Part shown: in pieces, positions 1-9,088 of the stretch
Position numbering within the stretch: position 1 is the stretch's first letter
Layout: each line of letters starts with the position of its first letter
Source: Ga0077536 sp035325705
Lineage (GTDB): Bacteria > Pseudomonadota > Gammaproteobacteria > Ga0077536
DNA length: 64,000 bases
Direction of reading: 5' to 3'
NCBI GenBank assembly: GCA_035325705.1
Contig: DAOKZI010000001.1
Coordinates: 62,001-126,000, forward strand
Notes under the pieces: model-generated
Seen by the model: only the letters and a program-made list of their open reading frames with translations
Database searches by the model: none
What the model was told of the DNA's origin: nothing
Position numbers and translations under genes: made by a program

Positions 1-1
1 C

Positions 2-436
2 GCCGGTCTGGTCGAGTCCATCGAGGCCTCCGAATTCACCTCGGGCCAGCGGCGGCTAAAAGCCCTCACGCAATCGGAGCACGAGGCGGCAGCCGGCGCC
101 AAGCCGGCGTTGCTGCCGTTTGCGCAGGCACTCCGCCAAAACGAGGACGCCGGTCTGCCGTTCAATCTCCAGGACTATCTGGAGCTGCTCGACACGAGCG
201 GCAGGGTGATGCATCCGACCAAGCACGGCGCGATACCGGAGACGACACCGCGTCTGCTGTCGAGCCTCGGGCTCGAACCCGGTGAATGGTTGAAGAGCGT
301 GGCCGAACTCCACGCCCGCTTCCGGCTCTTCATCGGCGCACCGCATCGACTGTCGCTGCTCGCCGAGCGGCACGGCTGGCGCTGGATACGAGGACAGCGC
401 GCGGCAAGACGACTGTACGGCTGCGTCAACGAATAG
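2..436 (+). CDS. REP-associated (Y1-type) transposase, C-terminal part
   Basis: The gene is cut by the left window edge; about 144 C-terminal residues are visible, read in frame from base 2 to a TAG stop. The segment (PFNLQDYLELLDTSGRVMH, then a P-x-LLSSLGLEP-x-EWL stretch and a basic W-RGQRAARRLYG end) matches from memory the tail of long IS200-like Y1 transposases associated with REP elements. In that family the HUH nuclease domain with its catalytic tyrosine is N-terminal, so it lies outside the window and activity cannot be judged. REP-A repeats begin about 500 bp downstream and recur for 26 kb, which fits such a protein having spread them. The family call is moderately sure; the link to the repeats is inference. 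Confidence 0.7.
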   Translation, partial: AGLVESIEASEFTSGQRRLKALTQSEHEAAAGAKPALLPFAQALRQNEDAGLPFNLQDYLELLDTSGRVMHPTKHGAIPETTPRLLSSLGLEPGEWLKSVAELHARFRLFIGAPHRLSLLAERHGWRWIRGQRAARRLYGCVNE

Positions 437-586
437 CGTTCGACTGGTTTCTCGAGCTCAGGAGCAAGCGCCGCGACTGCGAATCAGTCGCAACGCGATG
501 AAACGCGGCCGCTAGCCGTGCCCCGCCACGCGCTCCGCTCGCGTTGCGGACAACGTCATCACTCCGGATCGGAAATTGGCCTCCAT

Positions 587-880
587 TCATACGCGAAAGT
601 AATCGAAGAACCGAATGGTGGGCGGCCCCGCCATCATGGAACCGAACACCTCCATGTCGCCGCGTTCCTGTCGCCAGGCAAGGTAACGCTCATAATGCTG
701 TCTCGTGTCCCATTGCTCGATGATCATGATGCCGGCCGGATCGTCCTGATTCTGTACGACATGCAGCGTCACGCAACCGTCGAAACTACGGGTGTCCGGC
801 AGAACGCTCTTCAGCCAGCTCTGAACCTTTTCGATGCAACCTTCTTTGGCCTGGAATTCGAGGATCACTTGGGTCGTCAC
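587..880 (-). CDS. antibiotic biosynthesis monooxygenase (ABM) fold protein
   Basis: 97 residues, the usual size for a single dimeric alpha/beta ABM domain. The sequence opens with VILEFQAKEG and contains a central strand ending in IIEQWDTRQHYERYL, typical of ABM/quinol-monooxygenase-like proteins. Members act on small quinol-like or other aromatic molecules, often without cofactor; the substrate here is unknown. The start is GTG at 880, chosen because an AAGGAG ribosome site (complement of 889-894) sits 8 nt upstream; longer readings run into the repeat array. It is monocistronic, with the transposase remnant downstream and REP-A repeats upstream. The fold assignment is fairly secure. Confidence 0.75.
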   Translation of the reverse strand: MTTQVILEFQAKEGCIEKVQSWLKSVLPDTRSFDGCVTLHVVQNQDDPAGIMIIEQWDTRQHYERYLAWRQERGDMEVFGSMMAGPPTIRFFDYFRV

Positions 881-1196
881 GGGATCTACTCCTTCGTGAG
901 GTGTTGGTGGCGACGCAATCGTATCGCGTCTGCCCGGATTTTGGCGGACTTCGGGGACACCCACCCTTCCGGACTTCGCGGGACCGAACTTCGGGGACAC
1001 CCACCCTTCTCGGGACGACTTCGGGGGACACCCACTCTTCCGCGGAACGGCGGATCGGTGGGTGTCCCAAGACGAGATCGTGAGACGCACCCCCCTCCTT
1101 GAATCGATGGGTGTCCCAAGACGCACACTCCCAAGACGCACACTCCTAAACCCGACACAATGATCCGCCTACCGGCAAAGCGAGGCGTCCACCGCC
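881..1196. repeat. REP-A array (half-sites) between ABM and ferric-reductase genes
   Basis: Three direct copies of GGGGACACCCAC (953-964, 993-1004, 1024-1035) are followed by two inverted copies ending GGTGTCCC (about 1057-1068 and 1106-1117). A CAAGACGCACACTCC-like unit is repeated just after. The two orientations could fold into long hairpins. No gene is visible; the upstream signals of the genes on either side must lie within or beside this array. Confidence 0.8.
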
Positions 1197-2549
1197 ATGA
1201 GGCACATCGAGCTGACGTTGTGGGGCACGTTGATCGCGTTGAGCGCTCTATGGCTCGCGGCCGAGCCCTCGGCGTTCGCGCCGCAGGGTTTTTTCGAACT
1301 GCGCGCAGACATGATCCAGTACAGCGGTGTCGTTGCCATCGCCGCGATGAGCGTCGCGATGATCCTCGCGCTGCGTCCGCGCTGGCCGGAGCGCTGGTTC
1401 GGCGGGCTCGACAAGATGTACCGCTTGCACAAATGGCTCGGGATCGCGGCGCTCATGGCCGGCGTCATCCACTGGCTATGGAGTGAAGGACCGAAATGGG
1501 CAGTGGCTTGGGGATGGCTCGAACGGCCGGCACGCGGGGCGCGGCCTGTCCCGGGCAATCCGGTGGCCCAACTCTTCTCGACTTCACGCGGGCTTGCCGA
1601 AGAAGTCGGCGAATGGGCTTTCTATGCCGCCGTTCTGCTGATCGCGCTGGCGCTGATTCGGGCATTTCCGTATCGGCTTTTCTACAAGACGCATCGCCTG
1701 CTGGCCGTCGTCTATCTCGGTCTGGTGTTTCATGCGGCCGTATTGATCAAGTTCGGTCACTGGTCCTCGCCGCTCGGTGCGGTGATAGCTTTGCTGCTGC
1801 TGGCAGGCAGCTATGCGGCGGTCGTTACACTGCTTCGTCGCATCGGCACCGGACGTCAGGTGCAAGGCAGGATCGTCTCCTTGCACTACTATCCCGGCGT
1901 ACGCAGCCTCGAGACGGAAGTCGAAGTGCCGCGGGACTGGCCCGGCCACAAGCCGGGCCAGTTCGCATTCGCCACATCCGACGTCGACGAAGGCGCCCAT
2001 CCCTACACCATCGCATCGAGCTGGAACGAACAGGATCGCAAGATCACTTTCATCACCAAGGAACTGGGCGACCACACGCGCCGATTGCGCGAGAAACTCG
2101 CTGTGGGGCAGGAAGTTAAAATCGAAGGGCCGTATGGTTGTTTCGATTTCGACAGCGCCCAGCCGCACCAGATTTGGATCGGTGCCGGTATCGGCATTAC
2201 GCCGTTCATCGCCGCGATGAAGCACTTCGCGCGCGAGCGACGTACACGTCCGGATGCGTCCCCGCCGGCGGTCGATCTGTTCCACACCACCGCTGATTAC
2301 GACGAAACGGCCATCGCCAAGCTGACGGCGGATGCCGAGGCCGCGGGCATTCGCCTGCATCTGCTGATCGATGCCCGCGACGGACTTCTGACCGGTGACC
2401 GTATCCGCACTGCCGTGCCGGCGTGGCGTGAGGCCAGCTTTTGGTTCTGCGGCCCGACCGCTTTTGGCGCAGCCCTGCGCAAGGACTTCGCCGCGCAGGG
2501 CCTGCCCGTTGCCAGGCAATTCCATCAGGAGCTGTTCGCGTTGCGGTGA
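1197..2549 (+). CDS. ferric-reductase-like transmembrane flavocytochrome / FNR-type oxidoreductase
   Basis: 450 residues. The N-terminal half (about 1-225) has six to seven hydrophobic helices with histidines in pairs of helices (for example LHKWLGIAALMAGVIHW and YKTHRLL...LVFHAAVL), as in the ferric-reductase/NOX haem-binding membrane domain. The C-terminal half is a soluble ferredoxin-NADP reductase module: an FAD-binding motif HPYTIASSW near residue 270, a nucleotide-binding G-x-GIGITPF stretch near 330, and a C-terminal WFCGPTAFG. It should pass electrons from NAD(P)H through FAD to haem and then across the membrane to an acceptor such as ferric iron or oxygen; the acceptor cannot be told from sequence. 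The ATG at 1197 fits the start of the first helix. It stands alone, with repeats on both sides. Confidence 0.85.
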   Translation: MRHIELTLWGTLIALSALWLAAEPSAFAPQGFFELRADMIQYSGVVAIAAMSVAMILALRPRWPERWFGGLDKMYRLHKWLGIAALMAGVIHWLWSEGPKWAVAWGWLERPARGARPVPGNPVAQLFSTSRGLAEEVGEWAFYAAVLLIALALIRAFPYRLFYKTHRLLAVVYLGLVFHAAVLIKFGHWSSPLGAVIALLLLAGSYAAVVTLLRRIGTGRQVQGRIVSLHYYPGVRSLETEVEVPRDWPGHKPGQFAFATSDVDEGAHPYTIASSWNEQDRKITFITKELGDHTRRLREKLAVGQEVKIEGPYGCFDFDSAQPHQIWIGAGIGITPFIAAMKHFARERRTRPDASPPAVDLFHTTADYDETAIAKLTADAEAAGIRLHLLIDARDGLLTGDRIRTAVPAWREASFWFCGPTAFGAALRKDFAAQGLPVARQFHQELFALR

Positions 2550-3045
2550 CAAGATCTTTCGTTCCGCTCGCCCTCCTCGCCCTGGGACACCCATCGTCCT
2601 CGCTGGGATACTCGTCCTGGGACACCCATCGCACTTTGGTCAGTCGTCAAGGGACACTCGTCCCGGGACACCCATCACGTGGGTCACGGGACACCCACCG
2701 GGTGCGCTCGCCCTCGTGCCCTGGGACACCCACCTCCCGTCACCCCCCGTCACCCGGCGACCCCAAAAACCCCAGCCCGCCCAACCCCGAAGCCCCCGCG
2801 CCCTCACCGCAGACCATTCCCTAAGCCGTTGATCGAAATTGATCGACCCGGCGTTCGACGGTACCTTGGCCGGGTGATCTCCACTGTGTTCGAAGAACGA
2901 TGAGGGCTTTGCAGCCGTGCCCTTCTGAGCATCGTCACGCCACCGGCTCGGTTCGCCCATCGCGAAGCGGGGCGATCGCGGCCCGCCGTTCGGCGCTCGC
3001 CGGCGCCGCGCGCGGCGGGCGGCCGGGACGTGAGCGACACGGCTG
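2550..3045. repeat. REP-A half-site array and C-rich spacer before the mrp operon
   Basis: Between about 2580 and 2735 five direct copies of GGGACACCCA(T/C) occur, interleaved with variants such as GGGATACTCG and GGGACACTCG. No clear inverted partner is present, so this is a one-armed array. From 2736 to about 2815 the DNA is strongly C-rich on the plus strand. From 2820 to 3045 no repeat, gene or clear promoter could be recognised, although the mrp promoter is presumably there. Confidence 0.7.
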
Positions 3046-5967
3046 ATGTCGCTGGTACTCGTTCTCCTGCTGCCGTTCCTGGGAAGCCTGTGCTCGGCTT
3101 TCCTGCCGCCGCATGCCCGCAACGCCGCGCCCTGGCTGGCCGGCGCCGTTGCGCTCGCCTGCGCACTGCTGACGGCGGGCCTCTATCCAGCCGTGGCCGG
3201 CGCCGAGGTGCTGCGCGTGCGCCTGCCGTGGATGCCGCAGTTCGGGCTCGAGCTGGTGCTGCGCCTGGACGGCTATGCGTGGCTGTTCGCGATGCTGATC
3301 TCGGGCATGGGCGTGCTGGTCGTGCTGTACGCGCGCTACTACATGTCGGCGCAGGATCCGGTGCCGCGCTTCTTCTCCTTTCTGCTCGCGTTCATGGGCG
3401 CGATGCTGGGCGTCGTGCTGTCGGGCAATCTGATCCAGCTCGTGATGTTCTGGGAGCTGACCAGCCTGACCTCCTTCGTCCTGATCGCGTACTGGTATCA
3501 CCGCAAGGACGCGCGGCGAGGCGCGCGCATGGCGCTGATCGTGACCGCGGGCGGCGGGCTCTGCCTGCTGCTCGGCGTGCTGCTCCTCGGACACATCGCC
3601 GGCAGCTTCGATCTGGACGCGGTATTGGCCGCGGGCGATGCGATCCGCGCGCATCCCTGGTATGCGGCGGCGCTGGTGCTGATCGTGCTCGGCGTGCTGA
3701 CGAAGAGCGCGCAGTTCCCGTTCCACTTTTGGCTGCCGCATGCGATGGCCGCGCCCACCCCGGTGTCCGCCTATCTGCACTCCGCGACGATGGTGAAGGC
3801 CGGCGTGTTCCTGCTCGCGCGCCTGTGGCCGGCGCTCGCCGGCACCGAGCTCTGGTTCTGGCTGATCTGCGGCACCGGCGCCGCGACCCTGCTCGGCGCC
3901 ACCTTCGCCGCGATTTTCCAGCGCGACATGAAAGGCGTGCTGGCTTATTCGACCATCAGCCACCTGGGACTGATCACGCTGCTGCTCGGCATGAACAGCG
4001 AGCTCGCGCTGGTCGCGGCCGTGTTCCACATGATCAATCACGCGACCTTCAAGGCTTCGCTGTTCATGGCGACCGGCATCGTGGACCACGAGACCGGCAC
4101 GCGCGATCTGCAGCGCTTGAGCGGCCTGCGCGGGCCGATGCCGATCACCGCGATCGTGGCCACCGTCGCGGCCGGCGCGATGGCCGGCGTCCCGCTGCTG
4201 AACGGCTTCCTGTCCAAGGAGATGTTCTTCGCCGAGTCGCTGAGCGCGGCCGGCGGCAATCTGCTCTCCCACGCCCTGCCGGGAATAGCGACGCTGGCCG
4301 GCGCGTTCAGCGTGGCCTATTCGCTGCGCTTCATCCATCAGGTGTTCTTCGGCCCGCCGGCGAGCGATCTGCCGCGCGAGCCGCATGAGCCGACCCGCGG
4401 CATGCTGCTGCCGAGCGCGCTGCTGGTGATCGCCTGCCTGCTGGTCGGCATCCTGCCCGCGCAGACCGTGGGGCCGCTGCTCGACACCGTGGCGCATTCG
4501 ATACTCGGCGCGCAGTTGCCGGCGTATGAGCTCGCCGTGTGGCACGGGCTGACCACGCCGCTCTTGATGAGCATCGCGGCGCTCAGCGGCGGCGTCCTGA
4601 TCTACGTGGCGCTGCTGCGCAGCGGTCGCACGATGATGCCGACGCCGCTGCTCTCGCGACTGAACGCCGCGCGGATCTTCCACGTGCAGAGCGTGGCGAC
4701 GATCCGCGCTGCCGGTACGCTGACGCGCCTGCTGTTCTCCTGGCGCCTGCAGCCGCAGCTTCTGCTGATCGTGCTGACCGCCGTCGTCGCCGGCTTCCTG
4801 CCGCTGGCGATCACCGGCTGGACGCGCGGCTCCCTTCCCCTCACCCCTCTCGACCCGCTGTTCCTGCTGCTGTGGCTGATCGGCGGCGCCTGCGCGCTGG
4901 GCGCGGCGCTGCAGGCGAAATTCCACCGTCTCGCCGCGCTGATCCTGGTCGGTGGCGTGGGACTCGTCACCTGCCTGACCTTCGCGTGGTTCTCGGCGCC
5001 GGATCTGGCGCTGACGCAGATCTCGGTCGAGGTGGTGACGGTGGTGCTGATCCTGCTCGGTCTGCGCTGGCTGCCGCGCCGGCTCGAGTTCTTCGAAGCG
5101 CGGCGCGGGACGCTGCGCGCGCGCGCGCGCCGGGCGCGCGACGCCGCGCTCGCCCTCGTGGTCGGCGCCTGTTTCGCGGCGCTTTCCTTCGCCGTGCTGA
5201 CGCGTCCTTCCACCGGCGAGCTGGCGCCGTTCTTTCTCGGCCACGCCCTGCCCTCGGCCGGCGGGCGCAACGTGGTGAACGTGATCCTGGTCGACTTCCG
5301 CAGCTTCGACACGCTGGGCGAAATCACCGTCGTGGGCATCGTGGCGATGACCGTCTACGCGCTGCTGCGCCGTTTCCGCCCCGCGCCGGAGAGCATCGAA
5401 GTGCCGCACGCGCAGCGCCGCGCCGGCGAAGCGGACACGGCGCCGTCCAGCCCCGGCGAGGTGCTGCCGCGCGGCGATCTCAGGATTCCGGCGGTACTGG
5501 CGCGACTACTGCTGCCGATGGCGGGCATGGTGTCGGTGTATTTCCTTCTGCGCGGCCATGACGCGCCGGGCGGCGGCTTCGTCGGCGGGTTGGTCATGGC
5601 CACGGCCGTGATCGTGCAGTACATGGTGAGCGGCACCATCTGGGTGGAGGCCCGGCTGCGCGTGCATCCGCTGGTGTGGATCGCTCTCGGCCTGCTCGCG
5701 GCCGCCGCGGCGGGCCTCGCGGCGTGGCCGGCGTCGTTGCCCTTCCTCACCGCCCGCAGCGCGGATCTGCCATTGCCCCTGCTGGGCGACGTGCACCTGT
5801 CGAGCGTGCTGCTGTTCGATGTCGGCGTGTACATGCTGGTGGTCGGCGCCACGCTGCTGATGCTCGTCGCACTCGCGCATCAGTCGCTGCGCAGCCCGCG
5901 CAGGTGGGTGGGATCGACGGCCGAGCGCGGGGAAGGCGCCGCCGCGGCGCGGCAGGCGGAAGGCTGA
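3046..5967 (+). CDS. mrpA: Mrp Na+/H+ antiporter subunit A with fused MrpB domain
   Basis: 973 residues, almost all transmembrane. Residues about 1-490 are the NuoL-like proton-translocating core (MNHATFKASLFM and FHFWLPHAMAAPTPVSAYLH are hallmark stretches). Residues 600-790 are the MrpA-specific extension. Residues about 815-950 (PMAGMVSVYFLLRGHDAPGG onward) form an MnhB domain, which in the group 1 complexes of Firmicutes is a separate protein. The complex exchanges cytoplasmic Na+ (sometimes K+) for protons and supports pH and salt tolerance. It heads the operon; its stop overlaps the mrpC start by one base (TGATG at 5965-5969). A long opposite-strand frame here is a shadow. Confidence 0.95.
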   Translation: MSLVLVLLLPFLGSLCSAFLPPHARNAAPWLAGAVALACALLTAGLYPAVAGAEVLRVRLPWMPQFGLELVLRLDGYAWLFAMLISGMGVLVVLYARYYMSAQDPVPRFFSFLLAFMGAMLGVVLSGNLIQLVMFWELTSLTSFVLIAYWYHRKDARRGARMALIVTAGGGLCLLLGVLLLGHIAGSFDLDAVLAAGDAIRAHPWYAAALVLIVLGVLTKSAQFPFHFWLPHAMAAPTPVSAYLHSATMVKAGVFLLARLWPALAGTELWFWLICGTGAATLLGATFAAIFQRDMKGVLAYSTISHLGLITLLLGMNSELALVAAVFHMINHATFKASLFMATGIVDHETGTRDLQRLSGLRGPMPITAIVATVAAGAMAGVPLLNGFLSKEMFFAESLSAAGGNLLSHALPGIATLAGAFSVAYSLRFIHQVFFGPPASDLPREPHEPTRGMLLPSALLVIACLLVGILPAQTVGPLLDTVAHSILGAQLPAYELAVWHGLTTPLLMSIAALSGGVLIYVALLRSGRTMMPTPLLSRLNAARIFHVQSVATIRAAGTLTRLLFSWRLQPQLLLIVLTAVVAGFLPLAITGWTRGSLPLTPLDPLFLLLWLIGGACALGAALQAKFHRLAALILVGGVGLVTCLTFAWFSAPDLALTQISVEVVTVVLILLGLRWLPRRLEFFEARRGTLRARARRARDAALALVVGACFAALSFAVLTRPSTGELAPFFLGHALPSAGGRNVVNVILVDFRSFDTLGEITVVGIVAMTVYALLRRFRPAPESIEVPHAQRRAGEADTAPSSPGEVLPRGDLRIPAVLARLLLPMAGMVSVYFLLRGHDAPGGGFVGGLVMATAVIVQYMVSGTIWVEARLRVHPLVWIALGLLAAAAAGLAAWPASLPFLTARSADLPLPLLGDVHLSSVLLFDVGVYMLVVGATLLMLVALAHQSLRSPRRWVGSTAERGEGAAAARQAEG

Positions 5968-6311
5968 TGGAAATCGTTTATGCCCTCGCCATCGGCGTGC
6001 TCGCGGGCTCCGGCGTGTGGCTGCTGCTGCGCCCGCGCAGTTTCCAAGTGCTGATGGGCCTCGCGCTGCTGTCCTATGCCACCAACATCTTCATCTTCGG
6101 CATGGGGCGGCTGGCGCTGCACAAGGCGCCGATCATCGAGAGCGGCAATTCGGCGGATCCCGCGCTGTACGCCGATCCCGTGCCGCAGGCGCTGGTGCTC
6201 ACCGCGATCGTGATCGGCTTCGCGACCACCGCCCTGTTCCTCGTCGTGCTGCTCGCGCTGCGCGGCATGACGGGCACCGATCACGTGGACGGCCGGGAGC
6301 CCGAAGCATGA
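5967..6311 (+). CDS. mrpC: Mrp Na+/H+ antiporter subunit C
   Basis: 114 residues with three hydrophobic helices, the NuoK-like subunit of the Mrp complex. VYALAIGVLAGSGVWLLLRP begins the first helix, and the PQALVLTAIVIGFATTA stretch is characteristic of MrpC/NuoK. ATG 5967 was chosen because it gives the family's normal length and a one-base overlap with the mrpA stop. Its own stop overlaps the mrpD start by four bases (ATGA at 6308-6311), so translation is probably coupled through the operon. Confidence 0.93.
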   Translation: MEIVYALAIGVLAGSGVWLLLRPRSFQVLMGLALLSYATNIFIFGMGRLALHKAPIIESGNSADPALYADPVPQALVLTAIVIGFATTALFLVVLLALRGMTGTDHVDGREPEA

Positions 6312-7957
6312 ACCTGCTGCTGCAGCATCTGGTGGTCCTGCCGATCGTCATTCCGCTGGCGGCAGGCGCCGCGATGCTGTTCCTGGCCGAAGCCAGCCGC
6401 GGCGCGCGTGCGGGCCTGGCGCTCGCGTCGGTGCTCGCGCAGCTCGCGATCGGCGGCGTGCTGCTCTACCTCACCAGCGATGCGGCGACCTACATCTGGC
6501 AAGAGGGCGTCGGCGTCTATGCGATCGGCCGCTGGCCTGCGCCGTTCGGCATCGTGCTGGTCGTGGATCGCCTGGCCGCGGTGATGATCACGCTGGGCGC
6601 CACCGTGTCGCTGACGACGCTGGTGTATTCGATCTCGCGCTGGGATCGGCCGGGGCAGCCTTTCCATTCGCTGTTCCAGCTCCTGACGATGGGGCTCAAC
6701 GGCGCGTTCCTCACCGGCGATCTGTTCAATCTGTTCGTGTTCTTCGAGGTGCTGCTGGCGGCCTCCTACGGGCTGGTGCTGCGCGGCGGCGGCACTGCGC
6801 GCGTGAAGGCGGGCATGCACTACATCGTGGTGAACCTCACCGCTTCGTTTCTGTTCCTGATCGGCGTGGCGCTGATCTACGGCGTGGCCGGCACCTTGAA
6901 CATGGCGGATCTCGCGGGCCGCGTAGCGGCCTTGACGCGCGAGGATCGAGCGCTGTTCGACGCGGGCGCGGCCGTGCTCGGCGTGGCCTTCCTCGTCAAG
7001 GCCGGGAGTTGGCCGCTCAACTTCTGGCTGCCGGGCGCCTATTCGGCGGCGAGCGCGCCGGTGGCGGCGATGTTCGCGATGATGACCAAGGTGGGCCTCT
7101 ATGCGGTGCTCAGGGTAGGCACCATCCTGGGCGCCGACGATCGCCTCGGCGCCGCGCTGCTCTACCTCGGGCTCGCCACGCTCGTGACGGGCTCGATCGC
7201 GATGCTCGGCGCCAGACATCTGGCGCGGCTCGTGGCCTATTCGGTGCTCGTGTCGACGGGGATCCTGCTCGCGGCGCTGGGCTTGCAGGTCGACGCGCTG
7301 ACTTCTCCGGTGTTGTTCTACTTGATCGTGTCGGTGCTGACGACGGCGGCGTTCTTCATGCTGACGGGGATGACCGAGCGGACGCGCGCCGCGGAGGCGC
7401 CCGGTGATGCGCGCGACGATGCGGCTTCGGAGGTCCCTCCGATCTACGTCGGCTACGGCATCAAGGAGCCGTCGGTCCAGCCGGACGAGGACGAGGAGAT
7501 CGGCATCCCGATCCCGGCGACCATCGCCTTTCTCGGGCTGATGTTCGTGTGCTGCGTGCTGCTGGTGACGGGGCTGCCGCCGCTGCCCGGCTTTCTGGCG
7601 AAGTTCGCGCTGCTGTCGGCGGCGTTGGCACAGCCGCCCGGGGCCGACGGATCGCCGGCGGTGTGGGCGCTGTGCGGGGCGGTGCTGCTGTCCGGCTTCG
7701 CCGGCATCGTCGCGCTGAGCCGCATCGGGATACGGCTGTTCTGGAGCCCGATCGCGCGCGAGACGCCGCGGCTGCGCGTGCTGGAAGCCGCGCCGGTGGC
7801 GCTGCTCGTGATGCTCTGCATCGGCTTGAGCATCGGGGCGACGGCGGTCACCGGCTATCTGGATGCAGCCGCGCGGTCGCTGCATCAGCCGGACACCTAT
7901 ATCCGCGTGGTGCTCGCACAGCGCGGCGGCGAGCACGCCGGGGAAAGCACGCAATGA
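6308..7957 (+). CDS. mrpD: Mrp Na+/H+ antiporter subunit D
   Basis: 549 residues, about 14 membrane helices, related to NuoM/NuoN. The proton-channel region includes VKAGSWPLNFWLPGAYSAA with the conserved lysine, and FEVLLAASYGL carries a conserved glutamate. A hydrophilic acidic insert (PDEDEEIG, near residue 400) separates two late helices. The protein is one of the two large ion-translocating subunits. It overlaps mrpC and mrpE by four bases each (ATGA), and the start at 6308 is fixed by that overlap. The long opposite-strand frame across it is a shadow. Confidence 0.94.
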   Translation: MNLLLQHLVVLPIVIPLAAGAAMLFLAEASRGARAGLALASVLAQLAIGGVLLYLTSDAATYIWQEGVGVYAIGRWPAPFGIVLVVDRLAAVMITLGATVSLTTLVYSISRWDRPGQPFHSLFQLLTMGLNGAFLTGDLFNLFVFFEVLLAASYGLVLRGGGTARVKAGMHYIVVNLTASFLFLIGVALIYGVAGTLNMADLAGRVAALTREDRALFDAGAAVLGVAFLVKAGSWPLNFWLPGAYSAASAPVAAMFAMMTKVGLYAVLRVGTILGADDRLGAALLYLGLATLVTGSIAMLGARHLARLVAYSVLVSTGILLAALGLQVDALTSPVLFYLIVSVLTTAAFFMLTGMTERTRAAEAPGDARDDAASEVPPIYVGYGIKEPSVQPDEDEEIGIPIPATIAFLGLMFVCCVLLVTGLPPLPGFLAKFALLSAALAQPPGADGSPAVWALCGAVLLSGFAGIVALSRIGIRLFWSPIARETPRLRVLEAAPVALLVMLCIGLSIGATAVTGYLDAAARSLHQPDTYIRVVLAQRGGEHAGESTQ

Positions 7958-8454
7958 TCCAGAGCTTCCAGCGCAGGATTTCTCCCGTACTGGTGCTGGC
8001 CTTGACCGCGCTGTGGCTGCTGCTCAACCAGAGCCTCTCCCTCGGACATCTGCTGCTGGGGGCCTCGCTGGCCGTGGCGCTCGCATGGGGCGGCTCGACG
8101 CTGCGCCCGCTTTCGACGCGGCTGCGCCGGATCGACGTCGCGGCGGCGCTGGCGCTCGTGGTGCTGCTGGACATCCTGCGCTCCAACGTCGCGGTCGCGC
8201 GCATCGTGCTGAGTCCGCGGCGGAACAGGAAACTGCATTCGGGGTTTCTGGACATTCCGCTCGAGCTGCGCGATCCGCACGGGCTGGCCACCCTCGCAAT
8301 GATCGTCACCTCCACCCCGGGGACGGTATGGGTCGGCTTGTCGTCCGATGGCGCGCAGCTCAGGCTGCACGTGCTCGATCTGGTCGATGAAGCGCATTGG
8401 ATCGAGTTGTTCAAGAATCGCTACGAGCGGCGCCTGATGAGGGTCTTCGAATGA
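7954..8454 (+). CDS. mrpE: Mrp Na+/H+ antiporter subunit E
   Basis: 166 residues. Two to three N-terminal helices are followed by a soluble domain containing the MrpE signature: SGFLDIPLELRDP, then TLAMIVTSTPGTVWV, then LHVLDLVDEAHWIELFK. It is a structural subunit of the Mrp complex. The start ATG at 7954 overlaps the mrpD stop by four bases and its own stop overlaps mrpF likewise. Confidence 0.93.
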   Translation: MIQSFQRRISPVLVLALTALWLLLNQSLSLGHLLLGASLAVALAWGGSTLRPLSTRLRRIDVAAALALVVLLDILRSNVAVARIVLSPRRNRKLHSGFLDIPLELRDPHGLATLAMIVTSTPGTVWVGLSSDGAQLRLHVLDLVDEAHWIELFKNRYERRLMRVFE

Positions 8455-8732
8455 ATCTGCTGTTCGATTACGCCGCCGCATTCGCGTCGCTGTGCTTCAT
8501 GCTGGCGATGATCTTCGCGCTGATCCGCCTGTTCATCGGTCCGTCGGCACAAGATCGCGTGCTGGCCTTCGATACGATGTACATCAACGGCATGCTGACG
8601 CTGCTGATGCTGGGCATCCGCTCCAGCTCCACCGTGTACTTCGACATGGCGCTGCTGATCGCGCTGTTCGGCTTCGTGGGGACGATCGCGCTGGCCAAAT
8701 TCCTGCTGCGCGGTGAGGTGATCGAGCCGTGA
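8451..8732 (+). CDS. mrpF: Mrp Na+/H+ antiporter subunit F
   Basis: 93 residues, three predicted helices, normal length for MrpF. The segment RLFIGPSAQDRVLAFDTM contains the conserved GP-x-xx-DRV-x-A-x-D pattern of the family. The ATG at 8451 overlaps mrpE, and the stop overlaps the GTG start of mrpG (GTGA at 8729-8732). Confidence 0.93.
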   Translation: MNLLFDYAAAFASLCFMLAMIFALIRLFIGPSAQDRVLAFDTMYINGMLTLLMLGIRSSSTVYFDMALLIALFGFVGTIALAKFLLRGEVIEP

Positions 8733-9088
8733 ACGGCATCGAGCTGCCGCTGTGGGCGGCCGTGCCCGCTGCGCTGCTGCTGATCGCCGGCGGCTTGCTG
8801 TCCGTGATCGGCGCGCTCGGCATGCTGCGGCTGCCGGACTTCTATTCCCGCATGCACCCGCCGACGATGGGGACGACGCTCGGCGTCGGCTCCGTGCTGA
8901 TCGCCTCGATGCTGGTGTCCTCGGCGCTGCTGCACCGGCCGGTGTTCCATGAACTGCTGATCACGCTGTTCGTCGTGCTGTCGACGCCCGCCACCGCCAT
9001 GCTGCTGATCCGCGCCGCGGTGACGCGGGAACGCAAGCCGCCCGAAGAGCAGGGGGACGCCGGCGGCGCGGCGGCTGCGGGGGAGTGA
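8729..9088 (+). CDS. mrpG: Mrp Na+/H+ antiporter subunit G
   Basis: 119 residues with three helices and the family pattern GALGMLRLPDFYSRMHPPT followed by ATAMLLIRAAV. The GTG start at 8729 gives a four-base overlap with mrpF and normal length. It is the last gene of the operon; REP-A repeats begin within about 25 bp of the stop. All six mrp genes are intact, so the complex is probably functional. Confidence 0.93.
   Translation: MNGIELPLWAAVPAALLLIAGGLLSVIGALGMLRLPDFYSRMHPPTMGTTLGVGSVLIASMLVSSALLHRPVFHELLITLFVVLSTPATAMLLIRAAVTRERKPPEEQGDAGGAAAAGE

Noticed and set aside
1..436. Whether the left-edge transposase is truncated or intact
   Set aside because: The 5' end lies outside the window; nothing in the visible part shows damage, so no claim of decay is made.
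881..1196. Short-unit repeat array considered as a CRISPR array
   Set aside because: Units are only 11-17 bp, spacing is irregular, both orientations occur and no cas gene is present; it fits REP-type repeats.
2935..5409. Very long open frame on the minus strand over mrpA (824 codons), plus a similar one at 6281-7954 over mrpC/mrpD
   Set aside because: The products are Arg/Gln/His-rich low-complexity sequence with no domain; they are the reverse reading of G+C-rich membrane-protein genes whose families are certain.
3046..5967. MrpA-MrpB fusion considered as unusual
   Set aside because: The fused form is well known in group 2 (Pha-type) Mrp operons of proteobacteria.
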